64,000 bases of DNA. Source: Flavobacterium glaciei (GTDB lineage Bacteria; Bacteroidota; Bacteroidia; Flavobacteriales; Flavobacteriaceae). Shown piece after piece: positions 18,658-28,127 of this stretch (the stretch's first letter is position 1; every line of letters starts with the position of its first letter). The stretch covers positions 124,001 to 188,000 of the forward strand of contig NZ_QQBA01000005.1 in the NCBI RefSeq assembly GCF_003350545.1, read 5' to 3'. The position numbers were made by a program, and so were the translations under genes. The notes under the pieces were generated by a model. It searched no databases. It worked only from the letters and a program-made list of their open reading frames with translations, and was not told where the DNA came from.

Positions 18658-19110
18658 ATGGAAAGCAAAATAATAAGAGTAGCCCAGGCCAAAGAAAGCA
18701 CATTGAGCCAATTGTATATCAACGGAATATTTCAATGTTATCTGTTAGAGGATAAAATTCGAGAAGTAAAAATACACTCACAGACAGCCATTCCAACGGG
18801 TGTTTTTGGTTTGAAACTGAACACTCACGGAGCAAAAAATGTAAACTACAAAAGAGTATTTGCAAAGCAGCACGAAGGAATGATTGAGATTGTTGGTTTA
18901 CCAAATTTCAATTTTGTGTACATCCATGTTGGTAATACCATTAAAGATACTGCCGGGTGTCCTCTTTGTGGTTTTGGTTTCCAATTTCTTGATGGAAATT
19001 ACCAAGTAACTCAAAGTATTGCAGCTTACAAAATGATCTATCCGAAGTTAGTTGCATTGGCTAAGATTGAAAATAATAAGTTAACCATTGAAAATAATTT
19101 TCAATTCTAA
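18658..19110 (+). CDS. DUF5675 family protein
   Basis: A 150-residue protein from the ATG at 18658 (MESKIIRVAQAKESTLSQLY). The family pattern includes LSQLYINGIFQCYLLEDKIR, IPTGVFGLKL, GMIEIVGLPNFNFVYIHVGNT and DTAGCPLCGFG with its CxxC. Members occur in phage-like and mobile elements of Bacteroidota; the fold has been compared with L,D-transpeptidase-like proteins, but no activity is established that I know of. It forms a run with two small membrane-protein genes downstream. Confidence 0.75.
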   Translation: MESKIIRVAQAKESTLSQLYINGIFQCYLLEDKIREVKIHSQTAIPTGVFGLKLNTHGAKNVNYKRVFAKQHEGMIEIVGLPNFNFVYIHVGNTIKDTAGCPLCGFGFQFLDGNYQVTQSIAAYKMIYPKLVALAKIENNKLTIENNFQF

Positions 19111-19122
19111 AAAGTCCGAATC

Positions 19123-19389
19123 ATGGATAATATAAACATCATCGCAACGCTTTTTGGAACACTCATAACCTTGTTACTTTCTATTGTGGCTTATTTTATC
19201 AAGCAGCTACACACTGATTTCAAGAGCATGGAAAAAGATTTAGTAGAAGTAAAAACGATGGCTTTAATCATCAAAACGGAGTTCAAAAGTGGTAATGACT
19301 TACTGAACCAAAAAGTAGAATTTTTAGAAAAACGAGTATCAAAAATTGAATTAACACTATTTAAAAATCAAGATTATGAAAAACAATAA
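19123..19389 (+). CDS. Small membrane protein with coiled coil
   Basis: An 88-residue protein with one N-terminal membrane helix (IIATLFGTLITLLLSIVAYFI) followed by a charged heptad-like region (FKSMEKDLVEVKTMALIIK, VEFLEKRVSKIELTL). It begins 12 nt after the DUF5675 gene and overlaps the next gene by 14 nt. The layout resembles phage lysis-type accessory proteins, but this is only context. Confidence 0.65.
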   Translation: MDNINIIATLFGTLITLLLSIVAYFIKQLHTDFKSMEKDLVEVKTMALIIKTEFKSGNDLLNQKVEFLEKRVSKIELTLFKNQDYEKQ

Positions 19390-19618
19390 TTTGAATGTAG
19401 TAGAAAGAGCATTGGCTCCAACCCCAAAATGGTTTAAAATTCTTCGCACTGTTGGCATCGCAATGGCATCTGTTGGCGGAGTAGTACTGGCTTCTCCGGT
19501 AGCTTTACCGGTTGGATTGGTTTCGGCAGCCGGATATTTAATCCTGGGCGGAAGTATTATTTCAGTAGTTTCACAAACGGCTGTGAAATCTGAAGAAACT
19601 CCTGAACCAAAGGAATAA
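19376..19618 (+). CDS. Small hydrophobic protein, holin-like in size
   Basis: An 80-residue protein with one or two hydrophobic segments rich in Gly, Ala and Val (TVGIAMASVGGVVLASPVAL, GLVSAAGYLILGGSIISVV) and a charged tail. It overlaps the previous gene and is followed by a good terminator. The name is by size and hydropathy only; I do not recognise the family. Confidence 0.6.
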   Translation: MKNNNLNVVERALAPTPKWFKILRTVGIAMASVGGVVLASPVALPVGLVSAAGYLILGGSIISVVSQTAVKSEETPEPKE

Positions 19619-19639
19619 AAACCCTTAAAAATCAATTTT

Positions 19640-19668
19640 AAAGCTCCTAATTTCGGAGCTTTTTTTGT
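19640..19668 (+). terminator. Intrinsic terminator
   Basis: AAAGCTCC (19640-19647) pairs with GGAGCTTT (19655-19662), followed by a T-run. It closes the nuclease/DUF5675/membrane-protein module. Confidence 0.85.
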
Positions 19669-19833
19669 TTTTAGCAGTCAATACATGTCAAATGCTTTGC
19701 TTTTCTTCGATTTATTTAAGAGGAGCATTTATATTGCTTTTATGTAGTCAATATGTAGCGTTTAAGGTGCAAAAAAAACTTATTCAAGTGGACCAGAATT
19801 GGACTTTAGTATTTATTAATTCGTCACGAGTTT

Positions 19834-20586
19834 TTAAAAATATTTTTCCGTTAGAAATTCTTTTAAATCATCACTCACACAAGTTGATATTTGTTGCCAA
19901 GTTATAAGTTCAATACTATTTGCCAAGGATTTATCTAAAATCGAATTTTTCACTTTATCAAATTCATTTCGAAGATCTGTTCTACTTTCGTCTATTAACA
20001 GATGAAATTTATAACCGTATTTCTTTGCAGTCACAATATTTCTTATCAATTGATAATTAGAAACAATTTCATCTTTTGTTAAAGCTTTTAAGTCTATTAT
20101 TTTTTCTACATCAACATATCGCAATACTATATTCAAATGTTTACTTTTAAAGTCAGTCTCTGTTAATTTAGCTTCAAAAATTGAATTACCAATCTTGACA
20201 TCAATTTCAGTTTTTTTCCACTTTTCGTTTTCGTGAACAGGGTTCCATCCGAATTCGATATCGTCATTAGAATTAATTGAAAGTAAATCGCTAAGTGGTT
20301 TCCAGTCTTTAACGTCCGGATGTGCAAAAATGTTCATTAATATTGCATCTGAACTGTTTGAAGATTGCATTTCTAAAATGGTTGGAACCTTTGGGTGAAT
20401 TTTACCTATACGATTTAAATATTCTTGGTTGTTAATTATATTATTATATGTCTTGTCGAAAAAACTCATTTCAATTTTGTCAAACAAAAATGCACTCGGT
20501 CTTTCTATTCCAGATAAAGATTTGTTCTTACAAAAGTTTAAAGCATTTGCTATTAATCTTTTTTTAAGTTGCATTGAATTGTCCAT
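19834..20586 (-). CDS. PD-(D/E)XK nuclease-like protein
   Basis: A 250-residue protein. EIDVKIGNSIFEAKLTETDF (about residues 120-140) fits the D-x(n)-ExK core of the PD-(D/E)XK fold, with a helix and strand pattern around it. The whole resembles small putative restriction endonucleases of the kind annotated PGN_0703 in Bacteroidota, though I cannot verify this. No methylase is next to it. It sits between the DUF5675 module and the hairpin-rich region. Confidence 0.5.
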   Translation of the reverse strand: MDNSMQLKKRLIANALNFCKNKSLSGIERPSAFLFDKIEMSFFDKTYNNIINNQEYLNRIGKIHPKVPTILEMQSSNSSDAILMNIFAHPDVKDWKPLSDLLSINSNDDIEFGWNPVHENEKWKKTEIDVKIGNSIFEAKLTETDFKSKHLNIVLRYVDVEKIIDLKALTKDEIVSNYQLIRNIVTAKKYGYKFHLLIDESRTDLRNEFDKVKNSILDKSLANSIELITWQQISTCVSDDLKEFLTEKYF

Positions 20587-20661
20587 AAGGTTCCTTAATA
20601 TATTATTACATTATATATCACTAGTATACATTTATCAAATATATACAATAAAAAATAGATT

Positions 20662-21084
20662 TTATTTATTGCAGTAGCGGTGGAGAATTACTCGACGCAT
20701 ATCGTTTATGAGGTTGATGTTTTCGTGAAATTGTTTTTCTTTTTGCTCCAGGAGTTTGAGGGCTAGCACATTTTTTTTGTGTTGCTCAAAGTCGAGCATC
20801 ATTTCATTTGATTTGATGGAGAGGTTTTTCGAAAAGTCATGGATTCGGATGTAGGGAATGACGGAACCAATTAAAAATTGATGCCAGAACTTCACTCTCC
20901 ATAGGCTTTTACAGATGGATTCCATGTTTTCTAGGTCTTCAGAGCTGCCGAATTGTATCACAAAACAGTTTGGACAGGGTTCAGACAAAGGTTTTCCGGT
21001 GTTCAATCCTTTGTTAAGGATGAAAAAATGTGGTTTTGAGTAGCAGTTTCCGCTTACGTGGTGTTTCAAATTAAAATTAATCAT
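20662..21084 (-). CDS. Conserved element-associated protein, DUF6943-like
   Basis: A 140-residue protein from the ATG at 21084 (MINFNLKHHVSGN); a longer frame extends to 21192 but its start is low-complexity. The stretch KPHFFILNKGLNTGKPLSEP followed by CPNCFVIQFGSSEDL, and the later GSVIPYIRIHDF, resemble proteins I recall as DUF6943 from Bacteroidota integrative elements. CPNC could bind metal. Function unknown. Confidence 0.55.
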   Translation of the reverse strand: MINFNLKHHVSGNCYSKPHFFILNKGLNTGKPLSEPCPNCFVIQFGSSEDLENMESICKSLWRVKFWHQFLIGSVIPYIRIHDFSKNLSIKSNEMMLDFEQHKKNVLALKLLEQKEKQFHENINLINDMRRVILHRYCNK

Positions 21085-21189
21085 ATCAAGGCGTTTAAAG
21101 ATTTCTGAACAAGGCACACAACCCCCATAAAATTTTTTCAAAAGAAAAAAAAGAAAAAAAAGAAAGCACTGACGGCAAGTGGAGGGTTT

Positions 21190-21338
21190 CAAAAAAGCAA
21201 GTTTTTTTTAAAAAATACTACCACCCAGATTCGTCCTTTGGAAGTAGGGATTTGTGGTTGAATAGAGATGTTCTGATGAAAATGTATGGGTGGTGGAGAT
21301 TTTTTAAAAAACCCGGAGGGCTTGAACTTGCTTTTTTG
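21190..21338. repeat. Long hairpin, unit 0 of the hairpin array
   Basis: The first 14 bases from 21190 (CAAAAAAGCAAGTT) are complementary to 21325-21338. Inward of this, the run that ends in ACTACCACCCA at about 21227 pairs with TGGGTGGTGGAGATTTTTT from about 21287. The stem totals over 35 pairs. Confidence 0.8.
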
Positions 21339-21449
21339 TAAACCCGGAACTTAACTTTGCTACCTTTTTTTTATTTTTTATTTTTTGATTCCGGAGCAGA
21401 ATTTTCCAATGGAAGTCGGATTTTTTTCTTTCGGAGTTGGGGTCGTCTT

Positions 21450-21655
21450 GCAAGGGTTTCAAATTTTGGTGCTGGATAAAAAAACCGAAATCAATAGCAA
21501 CGCTTTTTATCCAGAACCGAAATTTGAAACTCTTGCTGCAGTTTTGATTTTTGAGGGTGCCTGAAAGTGTTCAGTGTGCAGTTATTAGAGGTCAGTTGCT
21601 ACGTAGATGGGTGGCACCTTCAAAAAACAATGCAAATACTACCGCTTTTTTGAGT
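21450..21655. repeat. Hairpin array, unit A (two stem-loops plus conserved box)
   Basis: The first stem pairs CAAGGGTTTCAAATTTT (21451-21467) with AATTTGAAACTCTTG (21521-21535); an inner CTGGATAAAAA pairs with TTTTTATCCAG. The second stem pairs TTTTTGAGGGTGCC (21548-21561) with GGCACCTTCAAAAA (21613-21626). It ends with the box ACAATGCAAATACTACCGC and a T-run. Confidence 0.8.
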
Positions 21656-21713
21656 GTAAGGATGAATTTTTTTCGAAGACGGATTTTGTTGTTTCGGAGT
21701 TGGGGACGTCTTG

Positions 21714-21915
21714 CAAGGGTTTCAAATTTTGGGGCTGGATAAAAAAACTAAAATCAATAGCAACGCTTTTTATCCAGAACCGAAATTTGAAACTCTTGCT
21801 GCACTGTTTGATTTTTGAGGGTGCCCGATAGTGGTTAGAGAGCAGTAATTAGGGGGTATTTGCTACGGAGGAGGGAGGCACCTTCAAAAAACAATGAAAA
21901 TACTACCGCTTTTTT
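21714..21915. repeat. Hairpin array, unit B
   Basis: A near copy of unit A: first stem 21714-21798, second stem 21812-21825 with 21877-21890, then the box ACAATGAAAATACTACCGC and a T-run. The loops differ while the stems are kept. Confidence 0.8.
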
Positions 21916-21950
21916 TTTCGTTGTTTGGAGCAGGGTTTTTCTTTTGGAGG

Positions 21951-22240
21951 CAAGGGTATAGTTTTTATTTGCTGAGTACTCCATTTTCTGATTGCTTTTA
22001 TGGTTTTCTGATGCCCTGATATATTTCATCGAGCTTAGAAAAAACATTGTTTGGAGCAGTGGGGCATCGGAAAACCTAAAAGCAATTACCACAATTTATA
22101 TGAGCAAATAAAAACTATACTCTTGCAACTCTATTTATATTTTGATGTTGCCTAAACGTGTTATGAAAATGAAAATTGGGAGACTATTGCTACGGAGATG
22201 GATAGCAACTTCAAAATATAATGCAAATACTACCGATTTA
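21951..22240. repeat. Hairpin array, unit C (diverged, with compensatory stem changes)
   Basis: CAAGGGTATAGTTTTTATTT (from 21951) pairs with 22106-22125, and an inner stem pairs ATTGCTTTTATGGTTTTCTG (from 21991) with 22067-22086. The second stem pairs 22141-22152 with 22204-22216, and the ATGCAAATACTACCG box follows. Stem sequences differ from units A and B but remain paired. Confidence 0.75.
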
Positions 22241-22309
22241 AGCGGTTAGCTGATAAAAACAAATAACTGAACTTCCTTTGGGATTGGATTTTTAAGCTTA
22301 GGATAAACT

Positions 22310-22521
22310 TTCTTATGAAAACACGAAGTAAGACCCGCGAAGCCACGTGTTTTTTGAAGCTGGGTGGTGCGAGGAAAGCGAAAAAAATGTGTGGCTGGAG
22401 CGGGGCTTTCGAGCGTGGGGTGAGCGGCTTTTTTACATAATGTTATTATAGGGCATTGAAAAAACCAAAAAAAATATACACACTTTTTAATGCCCTATAA
22501 TGCCACATTATGTAAAGAAGC
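22310..22521. repeat. GC-rich segment and long hairpin, unit D
   Basis: 22330-22425 is unusually GC-rich for this genome and has weak internal pairing. Next, GCTTTTTTACATAATG (22427-22442) pairs with CATTATGTAAAGAAGC (22506-22521) at 15 of 16 positions, and TATTATAGGGCATT pairs with AATGCCCTATAA inside. Confidence 0.75.
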
Positions 22522-22527
22522 TTTGGG

Positions 22528-22673
22528 AAAAGTTTTTGTTGCCGAGCACTCTCATTTATCGGAGGAATGCTTTTGTGGGCATACAAAAACTTTTATGCGG
22601 TGGCCAGCGGTGGGGAACGGAGAACTAAAACGTTAAACCGGGCAGAGTAGCGTTCTTTTAGTTTTTTAGTTCT
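22528..22673. repeat. Two further hairpins, units E and F
   Basis: E pairs AAAAGTTTTTGT (from 22528) with ACAAAAACTTTT (22583-22594). F pairs AGAACTAAAA (22621-22630) with TTTTAGTTCT (22664-22673), followed by T-rich sequence. Confidence 0.65.
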
Positions 22674-22814
22674 TTAGTTTATTGATTTCAGCACAGCATT
22701 GATTTATTAGGTAAGATGATTCATTTTTAGTTATAAAATTTAATTTTTCATTGATTAAAAATATTTGATTATGTTATTAAATACTTCTTACTGCATTATT
22801 TTGCTTTAATTTCT

Positions 22815-22822
22815 TACATTTG
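22815..22822 (+). promoter_or_regulatory. Possible Bacteroidota -7 promoter element
   Basis: TACATTTG matches the Bacteroidota consensus TAnnTTTG, 73 nt before the ATG of the nuclease-helicase gene. I do not find a well-spaced -33 TTTG, so this is tentative. Confidence 0.3.
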
Positions 22823-22895
22823 ATATGATTGAGGTTTTAATCTTTAATAAAACATATCGTTCAAAAAAAAATCATCTTAATTTTTTTATTTCAAA

Positions 22896-25800
22896 ATGAG
22901 AAAGTCTACTAATCAAATCCTTTTTTCAGCATCCGATTTATCTAATCATATTCATTGTAAACACTTAACTAATCTTAATTATGATGTAGTTCAAGGGTTA
23001 AAAGAAAGACCAATTAGTAATAACAGGGTTTTGGATGTTTTAAGAGAACGAGGTATTGAATTTGAAAGCTCTTATTTAAGTGATTTAGAAGCTAAAGGAA
23101 ATATTATTACAAGAATTTCACAGGAAGAACCTGAGCCTAGACAAAAGACAATTGATGCAATGAAAAAAGGCGTTGACTATATTTATCAAGCAAGATTAAG
23201 TAATGATCAATGGCAAGGTTGGGCTGATTTTCTTGTAAAAGTTAATCAACCTAGTGATTTAGGAGATTGGTCCTATGAAGTAATTGACACCAAACTATCA
23301 ACCGAAACAAGAGCAGGTACAATTTTGCAAATTGCTCTTTATTCTGAAATAATAGCCACTATTCAAGGTGTTTTACCTGAAAACATGCGTGTAAGGACAC
23401 CTGAAAGTGAAATTGTATACCGCGTAAATGATTATATATCCTATCTAAGGTTAATCAAAAAAAGATTAGAAACAGCTATTTCATCACCATCAGAAACTTA
23501 TCCAGAACCTTGTTCACATTGCGATATTTGTAATTGGTGGGAACATTGTAATTCTATCAGAAGGAAAGATGACCATTTGAGTTTTATTGCCGGTATGGGT
23601 ACTTCACAAATAAAAGAAGTAAAACAACATGGTATTGAAACATTAGATGCTATGTCTAAACTGCAATTACCAATCCCTTTTAAACCAAACAGAGGTTCTA
23701 AAGAAACATTTACCAAATTAAGGGAACAAGCAAGAGTTCAAAATGAAACCAGAACCGCACAAAAGCCCATACATGAACTTTTAGAACTCAAAGAGAATAC
23801 CGGGTTTTATAATTTACCTGAACCATGCTCAGGAGATATTTATTTAGATTTTGAAGGTGATCCCTTAGTGGAGCCATCAGGTTTAGAGTATTTATTTGGT
23901 TGGGTTTTTCAAGGAAAATATCATTGTATATGGGTTAACAACCTTAATGAAGAAAAAGCTGCTTTAGAACAGTTTATCGATTTTATTTTTGAAAAAAGAA
24001 CTCAGTTTCCAGACTTGCATGTTTATCATTTTGCACCCTATGAAACAATAGCTTTAAAGCGAATGGTAGGAAAATATGCTACAAGGGAAAATGAAATTGA
24101 TATTTTATTACGAACCAATGGTTTTGTGGATTTACATAGAATCTTAAAACAATCTATAAGAGCAGGCGTTGAGAGATATTCCTTAAAAGATTTAGAAAAA
24201 TATCATGGATTCGTAAGAGAAATGGATTTACGAACCTTGTCTAAATATAAACTTGATTTTGAATTTTTGTTGGAAAGTAAAAAATTTGAATTGATTACCG
24301 ATGAAATGAAACAAGCTATTCAGCTTTATAATCAGGATGATTGTTTTTCCACCTTGCGTTTACACCAGTGGTTAGAACAAGAAAGAGCTTCTATGCTATC
24401 AAAAGGAAATTCAATACCTAGACCTATACCAAATGAAGTAGAAACGCCAGAAAAAATTACGGCTCATTTGGAACGCATTACTCCCATTTATGACGCATTA
24501 ATGCATGAAATTCCACATGATGTAACTGAACGCACTAAAGAACAACAAGCCAAATTTATCTTGGCTAATATGTTGGATTGGTATAGACGAGAACAAAAAT
24601 CGTTTTTTTGGGAGTATTATAGATTACTTGAATTAGAACCTGATGAATTAATGGATGAGAAAACAGTTTTAACTTATTTACAATTTACAGGTGAAAGACT
24701 TTCTGATAAGAGGAGTTTTGTTGATACATATACTTATCCTAATCAAGAATGCGAATTAAAACCTGGTAATGATGTAAGATTTGATGCTGAAAAGAAAACA
24801 ATGGAAATTGTAGAAATCGATGAATTACAAGGTTTAATAAAAATAAAAAAAGGCCCTAGTATTAAAGAAATACATCCTACTACAATTATTAAATATGAAT
24901 ATATTCCAACAACAGAAAAGGAAGAAAATTTAATTCGTTTAGCAGAATGGATTGTTGCTAATGGATTTAAAAATGAACTACCTAACTACAGCGTTACCCG
25001 AGATTTATTATTAAATGAGATACCTAAACTTTTACAACCTTTAATTGATACAACTAATTTATTGGAAAAAAGTATTGATTGGGCTACTAAATTAGATTCC
25101 AGTTATTTGCCTATTCAAGGGCCTCCCGGAGCCGGAAAAAGCTATACCGGAAGTCACATGATTTTTGATTTGATTAAAAAAGGAAAACGAATTGGAATCA
25201 CAGCATTAAGTCATAAAGTAATTATCAATTTACTTCAAAAGGTAAAAGAAATAGCTGATGAGACCTCTTTTGATTTAAAGATTATTTATAAGGGTTCGTC
25301 AAATGATGATGGCGATTATCCTTGGACTATGGCAAAAAATGTTGATTCCATTACAGCTAATCTTCAAAATTTTCATTTAGTTGCCGGTACAAGTTTTATG
25401 TGGTGTAGTGATAAGCTAAAAGATTCTTTGGATTATTTATTTATCGATGAAGCAGGTCAATTCGCATTAATTGATACTTTGGTGGTTTCTCATGCCAGTA
25501 AAAATTTAATTTTACTAGGTGATCATCAACAATTGAAACAACCTATTAAAGGTGTTCATCCTGAAGGAACTGAAGTTTCAGCATTGGAACATTTGTTAGA
25601 AGGAAGGAAAACAATTCCGGTTGAAAAGGGAATATTTTTAGCAAATACTTGGAGAATGCATCCCAATATTTGTTTTTTTGATTCTGAAATGTTTTATGAA
25701 TCAAGATTACATTCCGTTTCAGGATTAGAAAATCAAAGAATTGATGGGAATACACAATTTATTGGTTCAGGTTTATATTTTAAATCTGTTGATCATGAAG

Positions 25801-26250
25801 GAAATACTAATTTATCAATAGAAGAAATTAATGAAATTGAAAAAATTGTAAAAGAATTAACTAAAGGAGATGTGTATTGGTATGATGAAAAAAAATAATA
25901 AACATGTTTTAAAACCTGAAAATATTAAAATAATTACGCCCTATAATAGCAATGTATTTGAAATGCAAAAACGTATTCCAAATATTGCAATTGGTACTGT
26001 AGATAAATTTCAAGGTCAAGAAGCACCTGTCGTAATTTATAGTTTAGCCAGTTCATCACCTGAAGATGCTCCGCGAGGTATGGAATTTTTATATAGTCCT
26101 AATCGATTAAATGTTGCCGTTTCAAGAGCAAGAGCGATGTTTATTATGGTAGGAAATCCAAGAATTTTTGAACCTGATTGTAAATCACCGGAACAGATTA
26201 AATTGGCTAACTCTTTTTGTAGATTTATTGAACTTGCTGAAACAAAATAA
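22896..26250 (+). pseudogene. Cas4/RecB-like nuclease - RNase H-like - SF1 helicase, frameshifted in an A8 tract
   Basis: One gene read in two frames. The first part (22896-25898, 1000 residues) ends at TAA after GATG-A8-T; the rest continues in the +1 frame from there to 26250. Removing one A restores a protein of about 1117 residues. Domains: a TM0106-type RecB/Cas4 nuclease (YEVIDTKLS, QIALYSE, four cysteines including CSHCDICNWWEHC near 205); a DEDD-type RNase H-like exonuclease (DIYLDFEGDP, YNQDDC); an SF1 helicase (QGPPGAGKSYTG, LFIDEAGQFALID, GDHQQLKQP). The conserved late motifs TVDKFQGQE and NVAVSRARA lie only after the shift, so the 1000-residue product lacks helicase motifs V-VI. 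It may be a dead gene, a sequencing error or a product of slippage. Confidence 0.85.
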
Positions 26251-26522
26251 GTGTAATTAGCAAAATGAAGTAAACAAAAAATTAATGTTATGAGTACTTG
26301 GACTAGATGCGATTTTTGTGCAGTTGTATGATGTAATTATTTCTAATTATTCACTATATGAATTTTTTATTTTTTAAAAAATTGAATTAAAATATCTCTA
26401 ATAATCGAGTAGTTTAAATATAAATTTAATAATAAATCCGATTTATATTATTATTTATATTTTCAACGTAAGAAGAAATATTAGCCGACAATTTTCTCAA
26501 ATATTTTTATGTTTTATAATTT

Positions 26523-28127
26523 TTAATCAAAATTTCTATTTAACTGTTTTTCTTTTTTTGTTAAAGAAACATCTCCGTCTTCTTTAAGATCCTCATTATT
26601 TGGAGCACTTGCTTGTTTTGCTCTGCTATTTGCCCATTTACGCAAAAACTCAATTTGTTCTTTCATCGTCATTGATAAAGGAACGGTATCTTTAATTGCA
26701 TTTAAAAGATGAATAATTTGAAGTTTTGGATCATCTGGATTATCTGTATAAGCAGTAAACATAGCTTCTTTTACACATTCTTCAATTTCAGCACCATTAA
26801 ATCCAATTGATTCTTTTGCTAGTACATCCAAACCAAAATTTTCTGCTTTTTGGTTATTTTTAGCTAAATGAATTGAAAAAATACTTTTTCTGTCTTCAGC
26901 TGAGGGTAAATCAACAAAAAATATTTCATCAAATCTTCCTTTTCTCAACAATTCAGGTGGCAATTGAGATATATCATTGGCGGTTGCTACAATAAAAACA
27001 GGTTGAGTTTTCTCTTGCATCCATGTTAGTATTGTCGAAAATATTCTGGCTGTAGTACCACCATCCGTAGAACCGCTGCTTTGCACCCCAGAAAGCCCCT
27101 TTTCAATTTCATCTATCCATAAAACACATGGCGCAACTGCTTCTGCAGTTGCAATAGCTCTCCTTATATTATTTTCACTACTCCCTACTTCTCCTTGAAA
27201 TACTCTCCCCATATCAAGTCTTAGTAGAGGCATATTCCATAAAGAAGCAATGCATTTAGCTGTTAAACTTTTACCACAACCAGGAACACCGAGAAGCAAT
27301 AATCCTTTTGGCTCTGATAAACCCCATGTTTGAGCTTTAAAATCGAAAGCTTGTTTTCTTTTCTCAAGCCAATCTTTTAAGTTACTCATACCACCGACAT
27401 TTTTTAAACTATCATTGACTTGATAATAATCTAACAAACCACTTTTTTTGATAATTTGTTCTTTTTCAAAAGCAACTGTTCTAGGAGAATTAATACCCAT
27501 ATTATCCTTTACTGCAGCCAGACAATATGCTAAATCAGCTTCCATTACTGTCATGCCTAATGCAGAATCTATCAATTTTTTTCTTAAGTTATTATCGATT
27601 TCTGTTTTTACATTTTTTGCAACAGCATTTAGAACTTTTTCTAAATCTACTCTACCGGGAAGTGGTAATTCAATGACTGTAATATATTTTTCAAGTTCAA
27701 CGGGTAAAACTAATATTGAAGAGACAATAATAATATGCTTTCTATAAAATCTTAATTTTTCAGCTAGTTGTCTTAATTGAATTTTAATATTTCTTTCATT
27801 AATAAAATCATGGAAATCTTCTAAAATATAAATTTCAGAACCTTCTTTTTCTGTTTGAGAAGCAATATGTTTTAATAATTGTTCAGGTTCCTCAATATTA
27901 TCTATTGGTTTTATTCCACCATCAGCTAAATCTCTTTCAGACAAACCATCTACACAATTCCATTCATAAAAATGATACTCTTTATTTAATTTCTTTGCAA
28001 CACCTATTAACTTTTGTTTAGTTCTATCGTATTCGAAGGTTGTTAGATACAAAATAGGATAATATGCTTTTAGCATATCTTGTATTTGACTATATGAATC
28101 GGTATTTGATTTAGTAATTTGTCCCAT
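26523..28127 (-). CDS. Ycf46-like AAA+ ATPase
   Basis: A 534-residue protein. The N-terminal third (YYPILYLTTFEYDRTKQKL, YEWNCVDGL, IYILEDFHDFI, IIIVSSILVLPVELEKYI) follows the degenerate first ATPase domain of Ycf46 proteins. The C-terminal AAA module has Walker A GVPGCGKSLTAKC, Walker B VLWIDEIEKGL, sensor IVATANDIS and RKGRFDEIFF with the arginine region. In cyanobacteria Ycf46 proteins are of uncertain function; here it is the last gene of a four-gene operon and overlaps the preceding stop by 1 nt (TAATG). I infer an energy-dependent remodelling or regulatory role. Confidence 0.8.
   Translation of the reverse strand: MGQITKSNTDSYSQIQDMLKAYYPILYLTTFEYDRTKQKLIGVAKKLNKEYHFYEWNCVDGLSERDLADGGIKPIDNIEEPEQLLKHIASQTEKEGSEIYILEDFHDFINERNIKIQLRQLAEKLRFYRKHIIIVSSILVLPVELEKYITVIELPLPGRVDLEKVLNAVAKNVKTEIDNNLRKKLIDSALGMTVMEADLAYCLAAVKDNMGINSPRTVAFEKEQIIKKSGLLDYYQVNDSLKNVGGMSNLKDWLEKRKQAFDFKAQTWGLSEPKGLLLLGVPGCGKSLTAKCIASLWNMPLLRLDMGRVFQGEVGSSENNIRRAIATAEAVAPCVLWIDEIEKGLSGVQSSGSTDGGTTARIFSTILTWMQEKTQPVFIVATANDISQLPPELLRKGRFDEIFFVDLPSAEDRKSIFSIHLAKNNQKAENFGLDVLAKESIGFNGAEIEECVKEAMFTAYTDNPDDPKLQIIHLLNAIKDTVPLSMTMKEQIEFLRKWANSRAKQASAPNNEDLKEDGDVSLTKKEKQLNRNFD

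Noticed and set aside
21551..22092. Short reading frames in the hairpin region on both strands
   Set aside because: They run through hairpin arms and lack family features. The repeated structure explains the open frames.
21190..22673. CRISPR array
   Set aside because: Repeats are long, few and hairpin-based with diverging arms. There are no regular short repeats with unique spacers and no cas1/cas2.
21190..22673. Retron or group II intron
   Set aside because: No reverse transcriptase gene is present nearby, and the hairpin layout does not match the intron domains.
22896..25898. Treating the 1000-residue and 126-residue frames as two separate genes
   Set aside because: Helicase motifs V and VI lie only in the second frame, and one A fewer in the A8 tract joins them perfectly. 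One frameshifted gene is simpler.
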